From Armatimonadota bacterium (GTDB lineage: Bacteria; Sysuimicrobiota; Sysuimicrobiia; Sysuimicrobiales; JACQTN01): a DNA stretch of 13,276 nt. Under the pieces are notes generated by a model, which saw only the letters and a program-made list of their open reading frames with translations, did no database searches and was not told the DNA's origin. Numbering within the stretch: position 1 is the first letter of the stretch; each line of letters opens with the position of its first letter. The stretch covers positions 1 through 13,276 of the forward strand of contig JACQTN010000010.1 of NCBI GenBank assembly GCA_016210785.1, given 5' to 3'. Made by a program: the position numbers and the translations under genes. Of the stretch, positions 7,616 through 13,276 are shown piece by piece.

Positions 7616-8221
7616 TCATGGCTTCAACTCCGGCTCCGCCGGCACCGACCTCAGCGTCTTCACGAGGAGCACGATGCCGCCCAGCATGATCAGGATCACG
7701 ACGTAGTGTGGCTCCCGGGCGTGGAGGACCGCCGAGGTGGCGACCCAGAAGACAGCGACCATCACGGGGACGCCGATGCCCGTTAGCACGTTGGTGCCGC
7801 GCACCCGGTTCCAGGGGAAGGTGCGCAGCATCGGCCGGCGGGCGGAGTAGGCCGCCTGCGTGATTTCAAAGCCACCCACCCGGGCGCTTCCGGTCTCGTA
7901 GAAGGAGAACAGCGCACTGTCCACGTCGAAGGGCAGAGACTTTTCCAGGCCGAGCAGGTACTGGTGCCAGAAGCTGATGGTGCGCGACGACCGGCCCCCG
8001 ATCCAGATCTGGACGATGGACATCAGGAAGCCGAGCAGCGTGACCAGGTGTCCCAGGAGCGACGGCGCGTTGGGGTTGCCCACCAACGCCAGCGCGCCTA
8101 CCAGAAAGGCGTTGGCCGTGATGAAGTTATAGGTGCGCTGGGCCAGCATGTACTCCTCGTGCTGGATCTTCTGGAGGATGATCTGGTAGAGGCTCAGGTC
8201 GGAGGCGCGGTCAGTCGCCAT
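7616..8221 (-). CDS. Uncharacterised four-helix membrane protein
   Basis: A 201-residue protein I do not recognise. The N-terminal 30 residues are polar and helical (LYQIILQKIQHEEYMLAQR), followed by two membrane helices (about 32-48 and 55-75), a central soluble stretch of about 70 residues (SFWHQYLLGLEKSLPFDVD, then a basic segment SARRPMLRTFPWNRVRG), and two more helices (about 144-166 and 172-189) with a short charged tail. The pattern 'short helix, TM pair, cytoplasmic loop, TM pair' recalls small RipA-type oligomeric membrane proteins, but I cannot confirm homology. The ATG follows the stop of the upstream hydrolase by 3 bases, with AAGGG 7-8 bases before it, so it should be translated with that gene. 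This placement between two hydrolases suggests a linked role, for example membrane sensing or anchoring, which is inference. Confidence 0.85.
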   Translation of the reverse strand: MATDRASDLSLYQIILQKIQHEEYMLAQRTYNFITANAFLVGALALVGNPNAPSLLGHLVTLLGFLMSIVQIWIGGRSSRTISFWHQYLLGLEKSLPFDVDSALFSFYETGSARVGGFEITQAAYSARRPMLRTFPWNRVRGTNVLTGIGVPVMVAVFWVATSAVLHAREPHYVVILIMLGGIVLLVKTLRSVPAEPELKP

Positions 8222-8224
8222 GGA

Positions 8225-9442
8225 TCACCCTTCCGCGACCTCCGTGCGGGTGGGCAGATACACCGACTTCACCGCCGGCGAGTAGGGTCCGGCGCCGGTC
8301 TTCTGCGGCACCAGCACGATCCGGCGGTGGCCCGCCCGGTACTTGCCGTTGACCGCGTCCAGCAGCCAGTCCGCCAGGAACGGATAGATCTCCATCCCCG
8401 CGATGCCTTCCTTGCTCGACACGCGGTGGAACTCGTTCTCGAAGACCCACATCTCCTTGGGCCCCGCCACTTCCTCGAAGAACGCTGCCGTGTCCTCCAG
8501 GTGGCAGAGCGGGTCGTACTCGCCGGTCACCATCAGCGTGGGGCAGGTGATCTTCGACCCGTGGCCCGCGGTGGTCATGCGCTCCGCCATGCGGTCGAAG
8601 GCGTCCTCGTCGTGGAGGCCGGCCATGTACATGAACATCTGCTTGAATCGAGGGGACGCCTCTTCGACGATGGCCCGCTTGGGGCCGTAGACGGCGTGGG
8701 TCGTGGCCAGGCCGCGCACGCGCTTATCCGTGGCCGCCAGCCGCGGGCCCCAGTGGGAGCCGAAGCTCACGCCGCACACGCCGATCCGCTCCGGGTCCAC
8801 CTCCGGGCGCACCGCCAGGACGTCGACGGCGGCACTCGCCGCGCGCTCGTAGTTGTCGTCGCCGACGCGGATCTTGCGCAGGTTGCTCGCGCCCTGTCCG
8901 GGGCCGTCGATGGACAGGACGTGCATCCCGCGGTGGAGGAAGACGTTGTCCAGTGGGTTGGGCGCCGCCTCCTTGGTCATGTCCATGCCGGGCAGCAGCA
9001 GGATGGTGGGCGCGCGGCGCCGGTCGGGCAGCAGGTGCAGCAGGCCGGCGATCTGCACGCCCTCCCAGGGGATCTCCACCTTTTCGATGGGGTAGTCGGC
9101 CAGGGCGATCACGCGGTCGTAACACTCGATCAGCTTCCCGTGCAGGAAGATCTTCTCGGGGTGGTCATCCACGAAGATGGCGTGCTGCGCCTCCCGGTAG
9201 GTCTGCGCGGCGCGCCAGTACAGGGCCCGCGCCGTGTGCCGGTGGCCGGCGCGCTCCGCGGCGCGGGCGATGTCTTCCTCGTGCCGCGCCTTCTTGTAGA
9301 GCACCCGGTGGATCATCCGGTAGCTCTTCACCTCCGCCGGAACATCCCGCTCGTCGTTGGCGAAGTTCTGCACGCGGCCGGTCTGCTTGACGAGCCAGTC
9401 CAGGATCCACTGCTGGGTGTCGCGCCGCCGCTCGCTCTTCAT
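8225..9442 (-). CDS. Alpha/beta hydrolase of the FrsA/2,6-dihydropseudooxynicotine hydrolase type
   Basis: A 405-residue alpha/beta hydrolase with a long helical N-terminal domain (about 1-110, rich in Arg, Glu and Ala) before the core, as in the DUF1100/FrsA-like group that includes 2,6-dihydropseudooxynicotine hydrolase, a C-C bond hydrolase. The core has LLLPGMDMTKE (148-158), IDGPGQGAS (178-186), the nucleophile elbow GVSFGS (224-229, Ser226), Asp310 in TGEYDPLCH and His339 in ENEFHRVSS, so the triad is complete. The C-terminus carries a roughly 35-residue extension beyond the usual end of the fold. I chose the ATG at 9442 because AGGAG and AGGTG lie upstream and the domain begins there; a possible ATG at 9508 lacks an SD. 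It is the first gene of the leftward operon. Ester, amide or C-C bond cleavage are all possible; the substrate is unknown. Confidence 0.9.
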   Translation of the reverse strand: MKSERRRDTQQWILDWLVKQTGRVQNFANDERDVPAEVKSYRMIHRVLYKKARHEEDIARAAERAGHRHTARALYWRAAQTYREAQHAIFVDDHPEKIFLHGKLIECYDRVIALADYPIEKVEIPWEGVQIAGLLHLLPDRRRAPTILLLPGMDMTKEAAPNPLDNVFLHRGMHVLSIDGPGQGASNLRKIRVGDDNYERAASAAVDVLAVRPEVDPERIGVCGVSFGSHWGPRLAATDKRVRGLATTHAVYGPKRAIVEEASPRFKQMFMYMAGLHDEDAFDRMAERMTTAGHGSKITCPTLMVTGEYDPLCHLEDTAAFFEEVAGPKEMWVFENEFHRVSSKEGIAGMEIYPFLADWLLDAVNGKYRAGHRRIVLVPQKTGAGPYSPAVKSVYLPTRTEVAEG

Positions 9443-9529
9443 CGCACCTGACTCCTCTCGCTGCGGGGATGCCGTGCCGTAGCAGATCGGATCGTTCCCA
9501 TGTTCCATCAGGGCGGGCTCGACTCCTAC

Positions 9530-9543
9530 GCGCGCCGGCGCGC
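9530..9543. repeat. 14-base perfect palindrome GCGCGCCGGCGCGC
   Basis: An uninterrupted dyad-symmetric sequence in the divergent control region, about 88 bases upstream of the leftward hydrolase start. It could be an operator, but palindromes made only of G and C arise easily in high-GC DNA, so the functional claim is weak. Confidence 0.35.
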
Positions 9544-9617
9544 TGATGCGTCACCAACAGAACCGGATGGCCGAGAACATGAACACTGGACTCCGCGAGG
9601 GGCGGTGGACATGCTTG

Positions 9618-9632
9618 CCTGCCGACGGCAGG
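9618..9632. repeat. 15-base palindrome CCTGCCGACGGCAGG overlapping an SD
   Basis: Two perfect 7-base arms around a single central A. The right arm ends in AGG, the first half of the AGGAGGTGA ribosome site before the ATG at 9640. As DNA it could be an operator for a dimeric regulator; as RNA a CCTGCC/GGCAGG hairpin with a three-base loop could hide part of that ribosome site. Which applies, if either, cannot be told. It could also be a copy of a dispersed genomic repeat. Confidence 0.45.
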
Positions 9633-9741
9633 AGGTGAGATGCCGGGGCTGAATAGATCGAAGAAGGATCACGATGCTCGATCGATTGTCCCCGTGTCAT
9701 CGACGCGATCAGGCCCACAGCCGCACACAAGGAGGACGGTC

Positions 9742-10968
9742 ATGGCCATTCTCGTGGAGCACGGCACCATCCTGGACGGGACGGGCCGCCCCCCACAATC
9801 TGGCAGTCTGCTCATCGACGGAAACCGCATCGCCGCCATCGGCCGGCCGGGCGACGCGGCCCTGCGCGCGCGGGCGACCACCGTCGTCGACGCGAGGGGA
9901 GGGACGGTGCTTCCCGGCCTGATGAACCTGCACGCCCACATTCACCGCCGGCACATGAGCTGGGCGCGAGACGAAACGCTGCCGTTTCGCTTTCGCTATC
10001 CGCAGATCGAGACCCAACCCGAGGCGCAGGCCATCCTCCACGCCCTGAACAACGCCTGGTACGAGCTGCGGAGGGGTGCCACGACCATCCGGGACACGGG
10101 GTCGCGGGTGTTTCTCAGCCACACCCTCAAGCGCGCGCTGGGCAGCGGTCTCTTCCACGGGCCGCGCATCGTCACGTCTGGCAAGATCATCTGCATGACC
10201 GGAGGGCACGGCGCCGGCTCCGGGCAGGAGGCGGACGGCCCCGACGCGGTCCGGCGCGCGGCCCGCGAGCAGCTCAAGATGGGTGCCGACTGGGTGAAGG
10301 TGGCGGCCACGGCCGGCCTGTCGGGTATGCCGGAGAAGGAAGACCCCCGGATGGTGGAGCTGACCTGCGAGGAGTTGACGGCGGCGGCCCAGGAGGCCCA
10401 CAAGCGTGGGCGGCGGATCGCCGCCCACGCCGACGCCAACGACGGCATCAAGAACAGCCTCCGCGCGGGGATCGACTCCATCGAGCACGGGGTCTATCTC
10501 GACGACGAGGCCATCGCCATGATGAGGGAGCAGGGGACCTTCCTGGTCCCCACCATGTCCGGCCTCTACAACCTCTACCGGCGCGAGGAGGCGGCGGGCA
10601 ACACCGACTTCTCCTCTATCCTGAGGGACGAGGTGATCGGCCCGCACCGGGAGAGCGTCGCCATGGCTTACAAGGCCGGTATCACCATCGCCACGGGGAC
10701 GGACACGCTGGGCGAGCTGGTGCAGGAGATCGAGATGCTCCACGACGCGGGCCTGCCTCCCATGGAGGCCATCCTGGCGGCCACGCGCAACGCCGCCCGC
10801 GTGCTGGGCTGGGAGAAGGACCTGGGCACCCTGGAGGCAGGCAAGAAGGCCGACGTGGTGATCGTGGACGGAGATCCGCTCGCCGACCTCTCCGTCCTCC
10901 GCCGGGTGAAGACGGTGATCCTGGACGGCCACATCGTTACCGCAGAGTGGCTGATGCCTTCGGCGTGA
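9742..10968 (+). CDS. Metal-dependent amidohydrolase, prolidase/imidazolonepropionase-like
   Basis: A 408-residue full-length amidohydrolase of the group containing imidazolonepropionase-like enzymes and the Sgx9260-type Xaa-Pro dipeptidases. The binuclear metal ligands are all present: HAH (His64, His66, followed by His68) after the strand TVLPGLMNL; the likely carboxylated Lys186 in DWVKVAATAG; His229 in IAAHADAND; His249 in SIEHGVY; and Asp321 in TGTDTLG. The composite beta-sandwich is formed by the N-terminal 55 residues and a C-terminal LEAGKKADVVIVDGDPL segment (364-380). No signal peptide is seen, so it acts in the cytoplasm. I chose the ATG at 9742 because AAGGAGG lies 6 bases upstream and the family's usual N-terminus starts there; an in-frame ATG at 9640 would add 34 basic residues. 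With the peptide-type ABC genes downstream, cleavage of imported dipeptides is the likeliest role; other amides or lactams remain possible. Confidence 0.93.
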   Translation: MAILVEHGTILDGTGRPPQSGSLLIDGNRIAAIGRPGDAALRARATTVVDARGGTVLPGLMNLHAHIHRRHMSWARDETLPFRFRYPQIETQPEAQAILHALNNAWYELRRGATTIRDTGSRVFLSHTLKRALGSGLFHGPRIVTSGKIICMTGGHGAGSGQEADGPDAVRRAAREQLKMGADWVKVAATAGLSGMPEKEDPRMVELTCEELTAAAQEAHKRGRRIAAHADANDGIKNSLRAGIDSIEHGVYLDDEAIAMMREQGTFLVPTMSGLYNLYRREEAAGNTDFSSILRDEVIGPHRESVAMAYKAGITIATGTDTLGELVQEIEMLHDAGLPPMEAILAATRNAARVLGWEKDLGTLEAGKKADVVIVDGDPLADLSVLRRVKTVILDGHIVTAEWLMPSA

Positions 10969-10976
10969 CCGCCGCG

Positions 10977-11057
10977 CAGCAGGACGCGGAGTCAGCAGGG
11001 ACGCGGAGTCAGCAGGACGGAGAGTCAGCAGGACGGAGAGTCAGCAGGAGGGAGAGC
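10977..11057 (+). repeat. Five tandem 16-17-base repeats, the last forming an SD
   Basis: The units are CAGCAGGACGCGGAGT (10977-10992), CAGCAGGGACGCGGAGT (10993-11009), CAGCAGGACGGAGAGT (11010-11025), the same again (11026-11041), and CAGCAGGAGGGAGAGC (11042-11057). They fill nearly the whole spacer between the amidohydrolase stop and the solute-binding protein ATG. In the last unit AGGACGG has become AGGAGGG, giving an SD (AGGAGG) 7 bases before the ATG at 11059. Units 3 and 4 are identical, which suggests recent duplication. The units are not multiples of three and lie outside the genes. Confidence 0.93.
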
Positions 11058-11058
11058 C

Positions 11059-12570
11059 ATGAGGAACGTCATCCTGGCCGTCGTCCTGGGCAGCCTGCTG
11101 CTGGTTGCCTCCTTCACCCGCGCCGCCCCGCCGCCGCCGGTCGCGGTGGGGATTGCGCAGGGCATCGACCCCGAATCCCTCGATCCCCACATGGACACGC
11201 TGTCCAGCAGCCAGGCTATCTTCGGCAACCTGTACGACGCGCTGGTCAACCTGGACGCCAACAACAACGTGGTGCCGGCGCTGGCCGTGTGGTGGAAGTG
11301 GGTGAACGAGACCACGCTGGAGATGAAGCTCCGGCGCGGCGTGAAGTTCCACAACGGCAAGGAATTCACGGCCGACGACGCAGTCTTCACCCTCAAGCGC
11401 ATGCTGCAGCGGGAGGACCCTGTCCGCACCCGGTCGTGGATCGTCGGGATCGTCAAGGACGTGGTCGCCCCAGACGCCCAGACCGTTCGCATCATCACCG
11501 AGCAACCCGACGCCGTGCTGCTGCGGCGCATCGCCGCCTGGCTCATCGTCCCCAGGGACACTTTCACCCAGGTGGGCAGGGTGCAGTTCGGCCTGAACCC
11601 GGTCGGCACCGGTCCGTACCGGTTCGTGGAGTGGGTGAAGAACGACCGGGTGGTCGTGCAGGCCTACGACCAGTACTGGCGCGGCCGGCCGAAGATCGAT
11701 CGCCTGGTCTTCAAGCCCATTCCCGAGGACTACGGACGATTCGCGGCGCTGAAGACTGGCGTGGTCGATCTCGTGGCCAACGTGCCGCCGGAACGCGTCA
11801 AGGAGATGGAGGCCGATCCCAGGCTCAAGGTGGAGACGGTGCACAGCTCGCGCACCATTTTCGTGGGCATCAACACCTGGGTGCGGCCGTTCACCGACCG
11901 GCGGGTGCGGCAGGCGCTGAACTACGGCGTCAACGTCCAGGAGTTGATCGACACCATCCTGCAGGGCCGGGCGTACCGCAACCCGGGCCCCATCAACCAG
12001 ATGGTGTTCGGCTACCACAAGGGCCTCAAGCCTTACCCCTATGACCCGGAACGGGCGCGGCGTCTCCTCCGCGAGGCCGGCTATCCGCAGGGGTTTGACA
12101 CGGTGCTGACCGGGCCGGTCGGCCGCTACCTGAAGGACAAAGAGATGCAGGAGGCCATCGTCGGGCAGCTCCAGAGGATCGGGGTGAGAGCGAGGCTCGA
12201 TCTGCGTCCCGAGTGGGCGCGCTTCTTCGGCCCGTGGCTGCGCAAGGAGATGCAGGGGCTCTACTTCCTGGGCTTCGGCGGGATCATCCTCGACGCGGAC
12301 TACCTCCTCGGTGGCCACTTCCACTCCAAACGCCGGGGCCTGTACTACAATCACCCGGACAGCGACCGGCTCATCGAGCTGGGGATGAGCACCTTAAACG
12401 AGAAGACGCGGCTGGACACCTACGCGCGCCTGCAGGAGTTCCTGCTGGAGGAGGCGCCGTGGATCTTCCTCTACGACCAGCAGGACATCTACGGCATCAG
12501 CAAGCGCCTGCGGTGGCGGCCCAGGGTGGATGAGCGCATCGTCCTGTACGGCGCGGAGGTCGCCAGGTAG
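11059..12570 (+). CDS. ABC transporter substrate-binding protein, family 5 (peptide/nickel type)
   Basis: A 503-residue extracytoplasmic solute-binding protein of the SBP_bac_5 (DppA/OppA) family. It captures a peptide or similar ligand and delivers it to the permease encoded next. A Sec signal peptide covers about residues 1-22 (hydrophobic ILAVVLGSLLLVASF, then TRA|AP). There is no lipobox and no cysteine anywhere, so the mature protein should be soluble in the periplasm rather than lipid-anchored. Family motifs include LDPHMDTLSSSQAIFGNLYD (41-60), GVKFHNGKEFTADDAVFTLK (94-113) and NPVGTGPYRFVEW (180-192). The length is at the shorter, DppA-like end of the family. The start has an SD built from the last tandem repeat. 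Ligand specificity cannot be read from the sequence; these proteins also bind opines, heme, nickel chelates and oligosaccharides. Confidence 0.95.
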   Translation: MRNVILAVVLGSLLLVASFTRAAPPPPVAVGIAQGIDPESLDPHMDTLSSSQAIFGNLYDALVNLDANNNVVPALAVWWKWVNETTLEMKLRRGVKFHNGKEFTADDAVFTLKRMLQREDPVRTRSWIVGIVKDVVAPDAQTVRIITEQPDAVLLRRIAAWLIVPRDTFTQVGRVQFGLNPVGTGPYRFVEWVKNDRVVVQAYDQYWRGRPKIDRLVFKPIPEDYGRFAALKTGVVDLVANVPPERVKEMEADPRLKVETVHSSRTIFVGINTWVRPFTDRRVRQALNYGVNVQELIDTILQGRAYRNPGPINQMVFGYHKGLKPYPYDPERARRLLREAGYPQGFDTVLTGPVGRYLKDKEMQEAIVGQLQRIGVRARLDLRPEWARFFGPWLRKEMQGLYFLGFGGIILDADYLLGGHFHSKRRGLYYNHPDSDRLIELGMSTLNEKTRLDTYARLQEFLLEEAPWIFLYDQQDIYGISKRLRWRPRVDERIVLYGAEVAR

Positions 12571-12576
12571 ACCACC

Positions 12577-13276
12577 GTGCCCCGGTACATCGCGGGGAGA
12601 GTCGCCCAGGCCGCCTTCTCCCTGCTCGGCGTCAGCCTGGTAGTTTTCGCCCTGCTCCACTTCAGCGGAGATCCGGCGGTGCTGCTGGTCTCCGCCGATG
12701 CCCGGCCCGAGGACGTGGCGACGGTCCGGCGCGCCCTGGGCCTGGATCGGCCGTTCCACGTGCAGTACCTGCGCTTCCTTCAGCGGGCGGTAATGGGCGA
12801 CTTTGGGCTCTCCCTTCGCCTGAACCGGCCTGCCGGCGGCGTGATTCTGGACCACTTCCCGGCCACCGCGGAGCTGGCGGCCGGCGCTGTGATCGTGGCG
12901 GCCGCCGTCTCGCTGCCCCTGGGCGCGGTGGCGGCGGTCCGGCGCGGCTCCGCCTACGACGCCGCGGCCTCGGCCCTGGCGCTGGTCGGCCAGTCCATGC
13001 CCGTCTTCTGGCTGGGGCTCATCGCCATCATGCTGTTCGGCGTGAGGCTGGGCTGGTTCCCGGTCGGAGGGCGCGGGACGTTCGTCCACCTCGTCCTGCC
13101 CAGTGTGACGCTGGGCTGGTACATCACTGCGCTGCTTACCCGTCTGATCCGCAGCAGCCTCCTGGAAGTGCTGGGCCAGGATTACATCCGCACCGCCCGC
13201 GCGAAGGGTCTTTCCAGAATCATGGTCCTCGCCCGGCACGCGCTGAAGAACGCGGCTATCCCGGTGGTGACCGTCC
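12577..13276 (+). CDS. ABC transporter permease, DppB/OppB-like, 3' end missing
   Basis: Partial gene, open to the right edge (233 complete codons seen of about 310-340 usual). It starts with GTG six bases after the solute-binding protein stop; a weak AGGT overlaps that stop, so translational coupling is likely. The N-terminus (RYIAGRVAQAAFSLLGVSLV) holds the first helix (about 9-28), followed by the DppB-type external region with ARPEDVATVRRALGLDRP (42-59) and GDFGLSLRL (74-82). Further helices lie at about 97-120, 129-154 and 171-190. The cytoplasmic EAA loop that docks on the ATPase is seen as EVLGQDYIRTARAKGLSR (197-214), followed by HALKNAAIPV. It forms the inner-membrane channel, normally with a DppC-like partner, and the DppC and ATPase genes are expected just downstream, outside the window. 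Confidence 0.94.
   Translation, partial: MPRYIAGRVAQAAFSLLGVSLVVFALLHFSGDPAVLLVSADARPEDVATVRRALGLDRPFHVQYLRFLQRAVMGDFGLSLRLNRPAGGVILDHFPATAELAAGAVIVAAAVSLPLGAVAAVRRGSAYDAAASALALVGQSMPVFWLGLIAIMLFGVRLGWFPVGGRGTFVHLVLPSVTLGWYITALLTRLIRSSLLEVLGQDYIRTARAKGLSRIMVLARHALKNAAIPVVTV

Larger units (their letters stand above)
9443..9741. promoter_or_regulatory. Divergent intergenic control region
   Basis: About 300 bases separate the leftward hydrolase operon from the rightward amidohydrolase/ABC operon, so both promoters should lie here. I found no convincing -35/-10 pair on either strand. What is visible is a 14-base palindrome at 9530-9543, a 15-base palindrome at 9618-9632, and a near-perfect SD (AGGAGGTGA) ending just before an ATG at 9640 that is in frame with the amidohydrolase. 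That ATG would add 34 residues that do not look like part of the enzyme family. No protein-coding gene, tRNA or terminator was recognised inside. Confidence 0.6.

Noticed and set aside
7964..9451. A 495-codon open frame on the plus strand opposite the FrsA-like hydrolase
   Set aside because: It mirrors the third-position GC bias of the minus-strand genes. Its translation is low-complexity (Arg, His, Val, Gly rich) with no recognisable fold, while the minus-strand frame has a full catalytic triad.
10977..11057. CRISPR-like array
   Set aside because: The units are contiguous with no spacers, far too short, and there are no cas genes; it is a simple tandem repeat.
10947..12044. A 365-codon plus-strand frame overlapping the tandem repeats and the binding protein gene
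   Set aside because: It reads the repeats and then the binding protein in the wrong frame; the product is rich in Arg, Gly and Gln with no signal peptide or domain, and the real frame is unambiguous.
12394..13239. A 281-codon minus-strand frame over the end of the binding protein and the permease
   Set aside because: An antisense shadow; the plus strand has the SBP C-terminus and a DppB-like permease with its EAA loop.

Overview
The window is a high-GC bacterial chromosome segment, mostly coding, with tight gene spacing and good Shine-Dalgarno (SD) sequences. There are no rRNA, tRNA, insertion sequence, phage or CRISPR signals. The genes point to a free-living, respiring heterotroph that uses menaquinone (a MenA/MenG pair), scavenges peptides or peptide-like amides (an SBP_bac_5/DppB-type ABC importer beside a prolidase-like amidohydrolase) and uses RsbU/RsbW/RsbV-type partner switching. 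The solute-binding protein has a plain Sec signal and no lipobox, which fits a diderm better than a monoderm. A lineage near the deep-branching soil and sediment groups (Armatimonadota, Sysuimicrobiota/CSP1-3, Chloroflexota) is only a guess; the sequence does not settle it.

Layout. Everything from 1 to about 9442 is on the minus strand and everything from 9742 to the right edge is on the plus strand. The two halves diverge from a control region at about 9443-9741 that contains two perfect palindromes. In transcription order the minus-strand genes are: an alpha/beta hydrolase related to FrsA/2,6-dihydropseudooxynicotine hydrolase (8225-9442), an unrecognised four-helix membrane protein (7616-8221), a CocE/NonD (S15-type) hydrolase (5861-7600), MenA (4910-5815) and MenG/UbiE (4177-4899). 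These five are separated by only 3, 15, 45 and 10 bases and look like one operon. After a 109-base AT-richer gap come a large membrane sensor that fuses a dCache sensor, GAF, SpoIIE phosphatase and RsbW-type kinase (1497-4067), a STAS anti-sigma-factor antagonist (1142-1492), and, running off the left edge, a GT39-type membrane glycosyltransferase (<1-1075).

The plus-strand genes are an amidohydrolase (9742-10968), a 90-base spacer holding five tandem 16-17-base repeats of which the last supplies the SD sequence of the next gene, a family 5 solute-binding protein (11059-12570), and a DppB-like permease (12577->13276) running off the right edge.

Working together. The plus-strand operon probably imports peptides or related compounds, with the amidohydrolase cleaving them in the cytoplasm. 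The two serine hydrolases transcribed the other way may belong to the same catabolic programme. MenA and MenG carry out the last two steps of menaquinone synthesis. The sensor/phosphatase/kinase and the STAS protein form a nearly self-contained partner-switching switch whose target (a sigma factor or other effector) is not in the window. The most unusual items are the repeat-derived SD, the split but nearly complete partner switch, the divergent control region, and the operon-like joining of menaquinone genes to two unrelated hydrolases.
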